A DNA stretch of 64,000 nucleotides from CAVWSM01 sp963757805 (GCA_963757805.1 CAVWSM010000006.1:496001-560000), one strand, 5' to 3'; shown: positions 1 to 10,393, numbered from the stretch's first letter. Made by a program: numbers and translations. The notes: generated from the sequence alone by a model not told the origin.

Positions 1-4
1 TTCG

Positions 5-526
5 TCAAGTCCGCAGATGTCGAGGTGACGTGCAGGGGCCATCGCAGGCGGTCGTGCTCGCTCGAGCGATCCGTGCCTCAGCGACTCCCGCGACCGTGTA
101 CTCGTCGGCCCCGAACAGGGCTCCGAACAGCGCCGGCTGCGAGTCCGGCACGACGAGTACGCGAACCCGGCTTGGGTTGCTCCGCGTCGTCGAACGACAC
201 GCAAGCGGCGTCCGACGGGACGCCCAGAGCGTCGTCGTCGATGCAGCCCGCCCAGTCTGGGGCTCGGGGCGAGGTTCTCGTTCGCGAGGTCTACGGCGCC
301 GGTCGCTCGCTGCAGCAAACACCGCCAAGTCGATGGGGTCGTCGTCTCGACAGGTAGCTCCGCCGCTGCCAGCGCGGCCGCATCCGCCGCCACCTGTGCG
401 CGCGCCTTCGTCGCCCGTGCCATCCCGAGGTCGACGACCAAGTGCGGCGACCCCAAACAGCACAACGAGCACGATGGCCATCAAGATCGCGATCGCCCCG
501 CGCTCCTCCGACAGCCGCCTAGTCAC
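5..526 (-). CDS. TadG-like pilus assembly protein (multiple frameshifts)
   Basis: The N-terminus is a short basic leader (RRLSEERGAIA) followed by a single hydrophobic segment, the usual start of the TadE/TadG-like family that anchors Flp pilus accessory proteins in the membrane. The frame breaks after about residue 28. Removing one G restores VVDLGMARATKARAQ and then ADAAALAAAE, the hallmark of this family. At least two further breaks lie before the C-terminal stretch ending near LFGADEYTVAGVAEARI, also typical of the family. The GTG start overlaps the tadE stop (GTGA), so the two are translationally coupled. The product is probably a pseudopilin-like accessory protein. The breaks look like base duplications rather than decay. 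Confidence 0.6.
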   Translation of the reverse strand: MTRRLSEERGAIAILMAIVLVVLFGVAALGRRPRDGTGDEGARTGGGGCGRAGSGGATCRDDDPIDLAVFAAASDRRRRPREREPRPEPQTGRAASTTTLWASRRTPLACRSTTRSNPSRVRVLVVPDSQPALFGALFGADEYTVAGVAEARIARASTTACDGPCTSPRHLRT

Positions 527-1028
527 ACCAAGTCCCAGTCGTCGCTGGGCCAGCCGACCCGACCGGTGGTTCGCCCACCGGCCGTCTCCTGCTCGATCGC
601 GAACACGACCCGGGTACGCACCGTCCCGCCGTCGGGCAGCGGGACGAGGCCGATCTCGGCGCGATCTTCAAGCTCGGCGCAGACGACGACCCGGTCGCCC
701 AAGCGTTCCGCCAGTCTCGTACCTCACTAGGACGGAGGCATCACCCGTGGCGCCTGAAGCATCGGTCCTGCACAGCCTCGGCGATCTCGCCGAGCGTGGC
801 GCCGGATTCCAGCGACGCCGTCCGCGCCCCCGCCCGCGCGGCATCCCGCAGCGCCATCGAGTCACTGAAGTAGATCCCGTAGTCGATGCCGCCGAGCACG
901 AGCAGCAGCAACAGGGGCAGTACGAGGGCAAACTCGACCGCCGCAGCGCCCCGCTCCCGAGGGCCGCGCCTCATCCCCCCGCCCGGCCGACGGCCGGGCG
1001 GCGACCCGTACGCCATGCGCGGAACCAT
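523..1028 (-). CDS. TadE-like pilus protein (frameshifted)
   Basis: A TadE family protein. An arginine-rich leader is followed by RGAAAVEFALVLPLLLLLVL, the conserved E(F/Y)-containing hydrophobic segment of TadE pseudopilins, then a helix (DSMALRDAARAGARTASLES) also typical of the family. The ORF from the upstream start stops after about 95 residues, but two +1 breaks (about 770 and 690) connect it to a frame reading LAERLGDRVVVCAELED and ending ETAGGRTTGRVGWPSDDWDLV, a normal TadE-like tail. The true start is probably internal, close to the RGPRERGAAAVEF segment. It lies directly upstream of the tadG-like gene and is separated from the main tad operon by two unrelated genes. Confidence 0.62.
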
Positions 1029-1065
1029 ACGCCGCAGGCGCCCGACGGCCGAAACGAACGGCGAC

Positions 1066-2007
1066 TCAGACCCGCGCGAGGTCAGCGGCTCCGACGATGC
1101 CGGCGTCGTTGCCCAACGTCGCCGTACGCAGCTGCGCCTCCGGTCGGTAGCTGCGCCCGGTCAGGTTGCGGCGCAGCGCGTGCTGGGTCTCCCCGAGCAG
1201 CAGGTCGCCGGCCTCGGACAGGCCACCACCGATCACCAGAACCCCGGGGTCAAGGACGGCGACCAACTGGGCCAGGCCCTCGCCCAGCCACTGCCCCAGC
1301 TCCTCGAGAAGGCCGATGGCTGCCTCGTCCCCCTCGGCCGCCGCCTGCGTCACGTGCTGGCCCATCAGCGCTCCCGGCTCCTCGCCGCAGAGCTCGGCCA
1401 GCCGCGCCGCGAGGGGACTGCCCGTCTCGACGAGCGCCCGCGCCTCTCGGACCAGCGCGCTGCCGCTGGCGTACTGCTCCCAGCAGCCCTTGTTGCCGCA
1501 GCCGCAGCGCAGCCCGCCGGGGACCATGCGTACGTGGCCGATCTCGCCCGCGATCCCGTAGGCACCACGCATCAGCTTTCCGTCGACGACCATGCCGCCC
1601 CCGATGCCGGTGCCCACGGTGACGAGCAGCATGTCGTCCTCCGTGTCGGCGGCAGCACCGAAGCGGAACTCACCCCAGGCAGCGGCGTTGGCGTCGTTCT
1701 CGACAACGGTCTGCAGGCCCGACCGTGAGGACACCGCCTCAGCGAGGTTGACGTCACGCCAGCCGAGGTTCGCCGAAAAGAGCACGGTGGAACGCTTGGA
1801 GTCCACAAAGCCGGCGAAGCCGATCCCGACAGCGTCGATCTCGTGTGTCCTGGCCAGCTCGGTGCTGATGCTGACGATCGCGTCGACGGCCGGGGAGGTT
1901 CCCTCGGGGGTGTCCCGGCGGGTGCGCGCGATGATCTTGCCGTAGTCGTCGACCACACCGGCTGCGATCTTCGTGCCGCCGACGTCCACGCCGATCGTCA
2001 GTCCCAT
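1066..2007 (-). CDS. glk: ROK-family glucokinase
   Basis: Phosphorylates glucose with ATP to glucose 6-phosphate in the cytoplasm. The 313-residue length is standard for actinobacterial ROK glucokinases. Visible landmarks are the phosphate-binding DVGGTK at residues 8-13, the catalytic base in VENDANAAAWGE (Asp105), the EIGH motif (His158) and the ROK zinc ligands Cys168, Cys170 and Cys175 in CGCGNKGCWEQ. No N-terminal HTH is present, so this is an enzyme and not a ROK repressor. It stands alone between the tadE/G pair and an SRPBCC gene, both on the same strand. Substrate preference for glucose over another hexose is inferred from family similarity. Confidence 0.92.
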   Translation of the reverse strand: MGLTIGVDVGGTKIAAGVVDDYGKIIARTRRDTPEGTSPAVDAIVSISTELARTHEIDAVGIGFAGFVDSKRSTVLFSANLGWRDVNLAEAVSSRSGLQTVVENDANAAAWGEFRFGAAADTEDDMLLVTVGTGIGGGMVVDGKLMRGAYGIAGEIGHVRMVPGGLRCGCGNKGCWEQYASGSALVREARALVETGSPLAARLAELCGEEPGALMGQHVTQAAAEGDEAAIGLLEELGQWLGEGLAQLVAVLDPGVLVIGGGLSEAGDLLLGETQHALRRNLTGRSYRPEAQLRTATLGNDAGIVGAADLARV

Positions 2008-2099
2008 ATCGCCCCACCCTCACCGTCGAACCACGCGCGCATGAACCGTACGCGCCACCGGGCGCGCCACGCGGCGCGCCTCCCCCGATTTGTCCGTGC

Positions 2100-2537
2100 T
2101 CAGCCCTCGACGCGACGCTTCAGCCCGCGCAACGCGGTGTCGATGATCACCTTCTCGGCCTTCCGCTTCATCATGCCGAGCATGGGGATGGACACGTCGA
2201 CCGAGAGGGCGTAGGTCACCTCGGTGCTGCCGTCGCCTGCATCGTCCAAGGTGTACGACCCGTCCATGGCCCTGAGCAGCCCCGCCTCGACCAGGGTCCA
2301 GCGCACCTCGTGATCGTCATCCCACTCGTACGTCAGGGTGTAGGCGTCCTTGATCGGCCCCGCCTCGAGCTCGAAGCGGACGTCCGCCGGGCGACCGTTG
2401 TCCTCGTACTCCGTGATCACCTCGGCCGACTTCACCGCGCCGGTCCACTCGGGGTAGGCAGCCACGTCGGCGATCACCGCCATGACCTGCTCGGGGGTGG
2501 CGTTGACCGTGATGCTCGAGGTGGTCTGGTCGGCCAT
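2100..2537 (-). CDS. SRPBCC (polyketide cyclase/START-like) protein
   Basis: A 145-residue single-domain SRPBCC protein. It begins with the characteristic ITVNATPEQVMAVIADVAAYPEWT segment (helix-grip strand plus the YPxW motif) and ends with the long C-terminal helix MMKRKAEKVIIDTALRGLKRR. Such proteins bind hydrophobic ligands; no substrate can be deduced here. It corresponds in position to the SRPBCC gene Rv2185c at the start of the conserved mycobacterial block. It stands alone in its transcription direction, divergent from the cpaB operon. Confidence 0.85.
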   Translation of the reverse strand: MADQTTSSITVNATPEQVMAVIADVAAYPEWTGAVKSAEVITEYEDNGRPADVRFELEAGPIKDAYTLTYEWDDDHEVRWTLVEAGLLRAMDGSYTLDDAGDGSTEVTYALSVDVSIPMLGMMKRKAEKVIIDTALRGLKRRVEG

Positions 2538-2666
2538 GGTCGGGAGGCTACTGGATCATCAGGGACGTCCGCGGGCCTGGCTCGTATACTGCCCACACAT
2601 TTTGACCAGGAGCGCGGAGCGCGCACACTCGTGTGACAACAACCACACGCTTCCCAGGGGGTCCCA

Positions 2667-3350
2667 TTGAGCCGGCGGGCCATTCTTGTCATCGCGGCGG
2701 TGCTCGTGGCCGCCGTGAGCACGGCCTTGCTGGCCATATATGTGCGCGGCGCGGAGGCCCGGGCCGACGCTCGAGATGACCTTGTGGGGGTCCTGGTAGC
2801 CGCGGATCCGATAGAGGCGCGAACCACGGTTGCGGATGCGCAGACCGAGGGAGCTTTCATCGAGGAGGCGAGACCTCAGGACGACGTACCCGAGGGGGCA
2901 ATCGGCAACATTGCACAACTCGCGGACCTCGGCGAACAACAGTTCATTACGGGCATCGTCGAGGACGAGATCATCCTCCGCAGTCAGCTCAGTGAGACAC
3001 CGCTGTCCGACCTTGGCATCCCTCCTGATCAGGTCGCGGTGGCAGTCCAGCTCTCTGACCCGGCCCGGGTGGCGGGAAACATCATGCCCACCAGCGAGAT
3101 AGCGCTTTACGTCACGCTCAGCGGTGCCGAGACGCGGGTTCTGCTTCGCCGCGCCACTGTTCTGTCGGTGGGCGCCGACGGGTCGGACGACGGCACACTC
3201 GTGACGCTTGCGCTGACGCAGGACGACGCCCAGCGCGTGGTGCACGCCCAGGCCAACGGCACCCTGTACGCAGCGTTAGTAGGCCCGGAGTACGTGCCCA
3301 CGACGATCCCGCCGACCACGAACGAGAACCTCTTCCAAGGCCAACCGTGA
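2667..3350 (+). CDS. cpaB: Flp pilus assembly protein CpaB (SAF domain)
   Basis: The first gene of the main tad operon. An N-terminal transmembrane helix (about residues 5-25) is followed by a SAF/RcpC-like region beginning near VGVLVAADPIEARTTV and a second conserved part with GDEIILRSQL-like spacing, typical of CpaB/RcpC. CpaB is periplasmic or cell-wall-facing and assists pilus secretion. The start is TTG at 2667, preceded by CCAGGGGG at suitable spacing. A TATACT hexamer at about 2585-2590 could be a -10 element, but no matching -35 is clear. The stop overlaps the cpaE GTG start (GTGA), so the two are translationally coupled. Confidence 0.82.
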   Translation: MSRRAILVIAAVLVAAVSTALLAIYVRGAEARADARDDLVGVLVAADPIEARTTVADAQTEGAFIEEARPQDDVPEGAIGNIAQLADLGEQQFITGIVEDEIILRSQLSETPLSDLGIPPDQVAVAVQLSDPARVAGNIMPTSEIALYVTLSGAETRVLLRRATVLSVGADGSDDGTLVTLALTQDDAQRVVHAQANGTLYAALVGPEYVPTTIPPTTNENLFQGQP

Positions 3351-4534
3351 CAACCGTCGTCGAGCACGAGCCCACCAGCGCGGCTGCGCTGGTGGCGGTG
3401 CTTGGGTCCGCCCACGCGGTTCCTACCTTCGAAGACCTCGACCGTCACCTGGAAGCAAGCGCCGACGAGGACGTCGTTGTGCTCGGCAGTTCGGTCGAGC
3501 TGCAGGCCGCCCTGCGGCTCAGCGAGCGCATGCGCATCGGCCGCCCTTCGTTGAGCGTCGTGCTCGTGCGGCGCCGCATCGACAACTCGATCCTCACCAA
3601 TGCCTTGCGGTCCGGCGTACGCGAGGTCGTTGAAGAACGGGACCTTGCGGGCCTCAATGCCGCCGTTCGTCGAGCCGCCGAGCTCTCTCGGGCGCTCCGG
3701 CAAGGCCTCGGCGAAGCCGCGGGACCGAGACGCGGCGCGCGGCTGCTCACGGTGTTCTCCGCCAAGGGCGGCTGTGGCAAGACCACGTTTGCCCTCAACC
3801 TCGCGACAGCACTGCACCGTCGCGGCGACCGCGTCTGCCTGGTCGATCTCGACCTCGCATTCGGCGACGTCGCCATCTCGCTGCAGGTGCAGCCGCAGCA
3901 CACGATCGCTGACGCGGTGCCGCTCGCGGAGACACTCGACCCCGGCGCGGCCGTCTCGCTGCTCACGACCCATCCGTCCGGGTTGTCGGTGCTCGCCGCG
4001 CCGATGGAGCCCTACCTGCGCGACGTCATCCCCGCCGAGCTCGTCGGCCGGGTGCTCGACGTGCTGTCCTCGGAGTTCGACTGGATCGTCTGCGACACGC
4101 CGCCGGGGTTCGAGGACCACGTCCTTCAGGCGTTCGACCGCAGCGAGCTCCTGGTGCTGCTCGTGACCCCCGACATCCCGGCACTCAAGAACTTGAAGCT
4201 CACGCTCGACACGCTCAACCTGCTCAACTACCCAGAGCACATTCGGCGCGTCGTGGTCAACCGGTCCGATTCGCGTGTGGGTCTGTCACTCAAGGACATC
4301 GAGCACACACTGGGCACCCCGTTGACGGCTCGGGTGCCGTCCTCCCGCGACGTACCCGCATCGATCAATCGCGGTGTCGCTCTGGTCCTCGACGACCCCC
4401 GGCACCCGGTGTCACAGGCGATCCAGGCGTTCGCCGATGAATATGCGAGCAGTGTTGCGATTGCCGGCGACGGCAAGGCCCCGGCTAAGCCGGTGTCCTC
4501 GGCCCGAGGCCGCTGGCGGGTGCGCCTGCCGTGA
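3347..4534 (+). CDS. cpaE: CpaE/TadZ-like pilus localisation ATPase
   Basis: A 395-residue MinD/ParA-type P-loop protein. Residues 1-125 form a degenerate receiver-like domain, as in CpaE/TadZ. The deviant Walker A motif KGGCGKTT is at residues 140-147 in AKGGCGKTTFALNLATAL, and LVDLDLAFGDVA and VCDTPPGFEDHVL follow as Walker A' and switch motifs. Family members place the Tad secretion machine at its cellular site. It overlaps cpaB upstream and tadA downstream by 4 bp each (GTGA). Confidence 0.88.
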   Translation: MTTVVEHEPTSAAALVAVLGSAHAVPTFEDLDRHLEASADEDVVVLGSSVELQAALRLSERMRIGRPSLSVVLVRRRIDNSILTNALRSGVREVVEERDLAGLNAAVRRAAELSRALRQGLGEAAGPRRGARLLTVFSAKGGCGKTTFALNLATALHRRGDRVCLVDLDLAFGDVAISLQVQPQHTIADAVPLAETLDPGAAVSLLTTHPSGLSVLAAPMEPYLRDVIPAELVGRVLDVLSSEFDWIVCDTPPGFEDHVLQAFDRSELLVLLVTPDIPALKNLKLTLDTLNLLNYPEHIRRVVVNRSDSRVGLSLKDIEHTLGTPLTARVPSSRDVPASINRGVALVLDDPRHPVSQAIQAFADEYASSVAIAGDGKAPAKPVSSARGRWRVRLP

Positions 4535-5899
4535 GCTTCTCCGACCGCATCGCCCGCGCCCGGCGCGATCGCGACGACCGCGCTCCGGCGAGACCCGCCG
4601 ACGAGCCGTCCCCCGCCGGACAGGCGGGTTCGTTCGTCGACCTGCGCCGCACCGTGCACGAGGCGCTTCTTGCGCGCCTCGGCCCACTGCTCTACGAGTC
4701 GCGGGTCAGCGAGCGCGAGCTGAGCCGGCAGGTGCAACGCACGTTGCACGAGGTGCTCGCCACGCAGGAGACGCCCCTCACTGGGACTGAGCGCGCCCGG
4801 ATCGCGCAGGACATATCCGACGACGTGCTCGGTTTCGGCCCCCTCGAGCCGTTCCTCCGCGACTCAGACGTCAGCGAGATCATGGTCAACACCGCTGAGG
4901 CGATCTACGTCGAGCGGGCTGGCCGCATCTACCAGGCCGAGACGAGGTTCCTCGACGAGGCCCATCTGCGTCGCACCATCGACAAGATCGTCGGTCAGGT
5001 CGGTCGTCGCATCGACGAGGCGAGTCCGATGGTCGACGCACGGCTTCCCGACGGCAGCCGTGTCAACGCGATAGTCCCGCCGCTCGCCATTGACGGCTCG
5101 CTGCTCACGATCCGCAAGTTCTCGGCGGTTCCATACGACGTCGATGATCTCGTCGCGTTCGGGACCTTGACACCTAGCGCCGCGGAGTTTCTGCGCGCCT
5201 GCGTCGAGGGACGCATCACGACACTCGTCTCAGGCGGTGCGGGTGCCGGAAAGACGACACTGCTCGGCGCGCTCTCGTCGTTCATCCCCACCACCGAGCG
5301 CGTCATCACCATCGAGGATGCCGCCGAGCTCCAGCTCCACCAGCACCACGTGCTCCGCCTCGAAGCTCGCCCCGCCAACATCGAGGGCAAGGGTGAGGTC
5401 CGCATCCGCGAGCTCGTACGCAACGCGCTCCGCATGCGGCCCGACCGCATCGTCGTCGGCGAGATCCGTGACGCGGCCGCCCTCGACATGCTGCAGGCGA
5501 TGAACACCGGGCACGAAGGCTCAATCTGCACGGTGCACGCCAACTCGCCCAGGGACGCGCTCGCCCGTGTCGAGACCATGGTTCTCATGGCGGGCATGGA
5601 TCTGCCCGTACGTGCCATCCGCGAGCAGCTGGCAAGCGCGGTCGACCTCGTCGTGCATCTCACGCGATTCAAGGACGGCAGCCGCCGCATCACCCATATC
5701 ACCGAGGTCGCCGGGTTCGAGCTGGACACGATCACCACGCGGGACCTGTTTCGCTTCGACCACCGAGGTTTCGACCGCAATGGCTTCGTCGTCGGCGAGT
5801 TGCAGCCCACCGGCACGGTCCCGCACTTCCTCGAGCAGCTCTCGGAGCACGGCGTCGAACTCCCGGTGGGACGTATTCGAGAGCGGGCCGGGCGGATGA
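4531..5899 (+). CDS. tadA: Tad pilus secretion ATPase TadA/CpaF (one frameshift)
   Basis: The hexameric motor ATPase of the Tad pilus. It has the CpaF-type N-terminal helical region, Walker A GGAGAGKT (residues 235-242), Asp box/Walker B RIVVGEIRD (306-314) and His box TGHEGSICTVHAN (326-338). The sequence as given reads straight into the next gene, producing an 842-residue apparent fusion. Removing one G near 5866 (after GVELP) gives WDVFESGPGG and a TGA at 5897-5899 that overlaps the ATG of the following gene (ATGA), as at the other junctions of this operon. The separate gene ending at 5899 is therefore preferred. Confidence 0.9.
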
Positions 5900-7846
5900 G
5901 GCTTGCGCGCCGGCTCGGCGTCGCGCTGATGGCAGCAATTGGCGCTTTGATGCTCGGTGTCGTCCCAGCCATGGCGAGCGAAACCCAAAGCACCTCACCG
6001 CAGGTCGACATGCAGGCTCTCTCGGCGCACCCGGACACGCTCACAATCTCGTTCACTCTGTCGGCCGGCGGCCTCCCGGAGGGCGCCGAGCTTGACCCCG
6101 AAACGGTGCGTGTCTCTCTCGACGGATTGGCCGTGCCATCGACGGTGAGCTCTGCCGCCGAGACGCCGATCGAGCAGGTTGCCGTGCTCACCATCGACAC
6201 GAGCGGCAGCATGCTGCGCGACGAGAAGATCGAGCAGGCGCGCAGCGCGGCAGCGGCCTTCGTTGAGGCCGCTCCTCCTGAAACGAAAATCGGTCTGGTC
6301 ACGTTCGACAACACGGTGCAAACGCTCCTGGCGCCGACCGACAACCGCGCCGAGATCACTGCGGCAATCGATCAGATCGAGGCGGTTCCCAATGGCGACA
6401 CCGCCTTGTGGTCCGGCATCGAACACGCGGTCCAGGTCGCCAGCACTTCCTCTGGGACCCGCTCGGTTCTGGTGCTGACCGACGGCGAGAACGACTCCGA
6501 CTCGCCGAGCACGGTGGAGACCGCCGTGGACGCAATCACCCAGGCCGGCGTGCGTGTCGATGTCGTCGCCCTGGGTGACTACGCCGCGTTCGCCGGCGAC
6601 CTCAATGCTGTTGCCGAGGCCGGAAAGGGCCAGGTGGTTGGGGCCGAGTCGGCGGACGACCTGGCGGCCCCCTTCACCGCTGCAGCCGAAGCGCTCGACC
6701 GCGTGCTGTCCGTGAGCGCCGAGGTGCCGCCGCAGTTCTACGGCGACAACGTCGAGGTGAGCGCATCAGTGCAGTCGCCGGTCGGTCGGCTCGCCGACCA
6801 GGCGGCGCTGTCCCTGGCAGAGCTCACCGCTCCGGCGGAGGAGGTCGCCGGCCCCGCGCCCGGTGTCGGCGCCCAGTGCCCTGGGCACCCCGTTTCTCTG
6901 GGTGTCGCTCGGCGGGATCTTCGCAGCCGTCGCCGCTATCCTCGCCATCGCCGCGGTCACCGTGACAAGGCAGCACACCCGGAGCGCCCGAGTTGCCGCG
7001 CTGATCGGCGGCGAGCCGATCGCGGACGCACCACCGCCACCGCAGCTGCACCTGCGTGACCGGGCTACCGACCTGGCGGGGCGGGTGCTCTCCTCCCGCG
7101 GCTTGGACAAGACGCTCGCGGACCGGCTGGAGTGGGCAGGGCTGCCGCTGCGTCCGGCCGAGTGGGTGCTGCTGCACGTCTTCGCGGCGGTCGGGTTGGG
7201 CATTCTGTTCCTCGCGCTCACCGGCAATGCCTTCGCTGCCCTGGTGGGTGTCGTCATCGGTGTCCTTGGCCCGCTCGCGTTCTTGGAGCGTCGTGGGCAG
7301 AGCCGGCATGACGAGTTCACCAGCGCGCTCCCTGAGACGTTGCAGATGATCTCCGGCGGTCTCTCGGCGGGGCTCACGCTGCGACAGTCGGTGGAGGCAG
7401 TTGCCGAGGACGGCCGCCCGCCGGTGCGCGAGGAGGTTCGTCGTGCTCTGGCGCAGGCGCGGCTCGGCATGCCGCTGGAGGACGCCCTCGATGAGGTTGC
7501 TGAACGCATGCACAGCAAGGACTTCAGCTGGATCGTGATGGTGATGCGTATCCAGCGCGAAGTCGGTGGCAACCTACCCGAGCTGCTCGGCCTGGTCTCA
7601 GCGACTCTCCGCGAACGTGACCGGTTGCGCCGTCAGGTCCGTGTCCTCTCGGCGGAGGGGCGCATCTCGGCGTGGGTGGTCGGGCTGCTGCCGATCGCCT
7701 TCGTCACCTACATGCTCATCACGCGACCGGACTATCTGGAGCCGCTGGTCAATGACCCGTTGGGGTGGGCGATGCTGCTCGGCGGTGGCACCCTGTTCGT
7801 CGGCGGGATCTTCTGGTTGTCCCGACTCACCAACCTCAAGGTGTGA
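5896..7846 (+). CDS. tadB: VWA domain-TadB fusion, pilus inner-membrane platform (one frameshift)
   Basis: A signal-like hydrophobic N-terminus (RRLGVALMAAIGALMLGVVP) is followed by an extracytoplasmic von Willebrand A domain with an intact MIDAS motif DTSGS (in VLTIDTSGSMLRDEKI) and a later LTDGEND strand. A hydrophobic segment then leads into a type II secretion system F domain (LPETLQMISGGLSAGLTLRQSV, then the C-terminal TM helices). The frame moves +1 near 6860 between the VWA and F domains. The VWA-TadB combination is common in actinobacterial tad loci. The VWA part may bind pilin or a surface ligand; that is inference. The junctions to tadA and tadC are 4-bp overlaps. Confidence 0.82.
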
Positions 7847-8785
7847 CTGTGGTCTCTGCATTGCTCGTCGTGTTCGGCATCGGCGGTCTCGCCGTAGCCG
7901 GAGCACTGCTCGCCACCACGGTCGCCGACACGGTCTACGGCCGGGTCCGCACGACTCGGACGCTTCGCGCCATCCGTGAGGGCGCCGCCAGCCCGGCGAC
8001 GGTCACGAGCCATCTCGAGGCGCCACTCACGACGCGCCTTGCCGGTCCGGCTGTCAAGCGGCTCTCCGGCCTCGGGCTGCGGCTGCTGCCCGACGACGCG
8101 GCTGCTACGTTCCGCCGCCGCATCGCATCGGCCGGGTCCCCGCAGGGCTGGACGGTCGACCGGGTGATCGCCGGCAAGCTCATCGGCCTCGGGCTTGGGT
8201 GGCTGGTGGGCCTCACCGTGGCGTTGGCGATCGGCGTACGCCCGGTGCTGGCATTGCTGGTCTCCGTTCTCGTGGGCATCGCCGGCTACTTCACACCTGA
8301 GCTCGTGCTCTATCAGCTCGCCTATGACCGAACCGAGCGCATCCGCGCCGACCTGCCCGACGCACTCGACCTCCTCACGATCTCAGTCGACGCAGGGATG
8401 CCGTTCGACAGCGCGCTGCGGCAGGTAGCAGCTTCAACATCGGGGCCGCTGCGAGGGCGAGTTCGGCCGGCTGGTGCACGAGACGGACTTCGGGCTCGGC
8501 CGGCCAGCGGCATTGCGCGCGTTCGGTGAGCGAGTCGGGTTAGCCGAGGCCCGCACCCTCGCATCCGCGCTCAGCCAGGCCGACACACTCGGCGTGCCCA
8601 TCGCCAAGGTGCTACGCATTCAGTCGACGCAGCTGAGGCAGGCCCGGAGCGCGAAACTCGAGGAGCAGGCGCAAAAGCTGCCGGTAAAGATCATCTTTCC
8701 GCTGGTGCTGTGCATTCTGCCCGCCCTCCTCGTCGTCGTGATCGGTCCAGCGGCGATTGAGTTGACCCGGTCGTTCCGCCCATGA
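7843..8785 (+). CDS. tadC: TadC pilus platform protein (one frameshift)
   Basis: The second type II secretion F-domain protein of the Tad platform. The N-terminus starts at GTG 7843 (VSALLVVFGIGGLAVAGALL) and overlaps the tadB stop. The F domain contains RADLPDALDLLTISVDAGMP and, after a +1 break near 8455, HETDFGLGRPAALRAFGERV. It finishes with the conserved KLPVKIIFPLVLCILPALLV helix. Removing one G from the GGG near 8455 gives a continuous GPLRGEFGRLVHE. Its stop overlaps the histidine kinase ATG (ATGA). Confidence 0.86.
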
Positions 8786-10393
8786 GCGCCGTCGGCGAGC
8801 TCGAGGCGGGTAGCCGCGACCGCCGGGTCCTCGTCATCGCCCGATTCGCCCTGGTGGCAATGATCTTCGTGTTCCTCCTCATGGAGGATCACCCCGCTGA
8901 CTACCTGCCGGGCGCAGTCGGCCTCGCCGTCGTTGCAGTTGTCGGGAGCGTCCCGCCCCTAACCCCGCTGATGGCGCGCTGGCAGCCCGTCGTGGAAGCC
9001 GTGCTCGCAGCCGCGGTCGTCTCAGTCGCCGAACCTCTGGCCACGCAGTTCTTGCCCTATCTGCTCATTACCGGCCTTGCGGCCGGTCTGGCGTACGGCG
9101 TCACGGGTGCGGTGCTGGCGGCGGGCCTTGCCGGCGCGGTCATCATTGTCAGTCACATCGGCCAGCTGGACACCGACGAGTTCAACGAGCTGTCTGTGTG
9201 GGTTCTCGTCTCGCTCGGCGTCGGGCTTTTCGCCGCCTGGGTACGCCGTGGTCGCTCTGCTGCACCAGCCATCCGCCGATGTGGCGGCGTACTCCGAGGC
9301 CTATCGACTCCTCGAGCAGCTGCGCACTGTGTCCCGGCACCTGTCAGGCGGCCTGGAGCCCGCCAGCGTCGCCACCAACGTCGCCGAGCACGCCCGCGAC
9401 AAGCTCGGTGTCCCTGCCGTGGTCGTGACGCGATCGGACTCCGGCGTGCTCGTGCCGTTGGCCCGGGCCGGGGCAATGCAGGATGGCAGCCTCCAGGCGC
9501 TCGACGCCATCGACTCAACGAGCACGTGGCAGCAGAGCTCACCCACGCTCGTCGACGGAACGGCGTGGCTGCCGCTGCGCGTCGCCGACCGTACGATCGC
9601 AATGGTGGTGGCGTCCACCGCCGATGCGACGCGGGTCGAGACGCTGGCTCCCACGCTGTCCGAGGACGCCCTGCGGCTGGAGACCGCGCTGATGTTCGAG
9701 GATGTCCGGACACTGGCAACCGCCGAGGAAAGACGTCGCCTGGCCCGAGAGATTCACGACGGCATTGCCCAAGAGCTGGCCTCGCTCGGCTATCTCGTCG
9801 ACGGAATGGCCGTCGAATCTGCCGACCAGGCGCTCACCGAGGACCTCGCCCTGTTCCGCGGCGAGATCAGCCGAGTAGTCAGCGAGCTCCGGCTGTCGAT
9901 CTTCGACCTGCGCAACGAGGTCTCCGGCACGACCGGCCTCGGCGAGGCGCTCTCCGACTACGTTCGCGAGGTCGGGCGGCGGTCCGGCCTGACGGTCCAT
10001 CTGGTGCTCGACGAGGGTCCGCATCAGACTGCCGGCCACGGTCGGAGGCGCAGCTGCTGCGCATCGCCCAGGAGGCCGTGACCAACGCGCGTCGACATGC
10101 CCAGGCAAGGAACCTCTGGGTGAGCTGTCAGGTTGACCCGCCACGTGCGCACATCCGCGTGGAGGACGACGGTCGTGGGCTCGGCAAGGGACGGTCCGAC
10201 AGCTATGGGCTTGGCATCATGGCGGAGCGGGCCGAGCGCGCCGGGAGCCCGTCTCGTGATCGGAGCCCGGCCCGGCGGCGGCACCATCGTCGACGCCCGC
10301 ATCGGGCCGGATCTCGTCGAGAAGACCACCGACAGGAGTTCCGTCCAGGGCTCGTTGCATGATAACGCTCTCACTGAGGAGGGCATCACGTGA
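8782..10393 (+). CDS. Membrane sensor histidine kinase, HisKA_3 type (several frameshifts)
   Basis: N-terminal transmembrane helices (residues about 15-150) are followed by a GAF-like region, then a HisKA_3 dimerisation motif with the phosphoacceptor histidine in RLAREIHDGIAQELASLGYL, and a HATPase domain (LLRIAQEAVTNARRHAQ N-box, EDDGRGLG). The frame breaks near 9240, about 10015-10045 (two adjacent breaks) and 10240. Removing one duplicated G at each restores DEVRIRLPATVEAQLLRIAQ and AERAGARLVIGARPGGGTIV. It is coupled to tadC upstream and to the response regulator downstream by 4-bp overlaps, which implies pilus-linked signalling. The stimulus is unknown. Confidence 0.82.

Noticed and set aside
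30..1728. Long plus-strand ORFs opposite tadE, tadG and glk
   Set aside because: Arg/Pro-rich sequence without domains, antisense to recognisable genes; a usual GC-rich shadow.
5850..7059. True TadA-VWA fusion protein
   Set aside because: One base removal restores separate genes with the ATGA overlap used throughout the operon.
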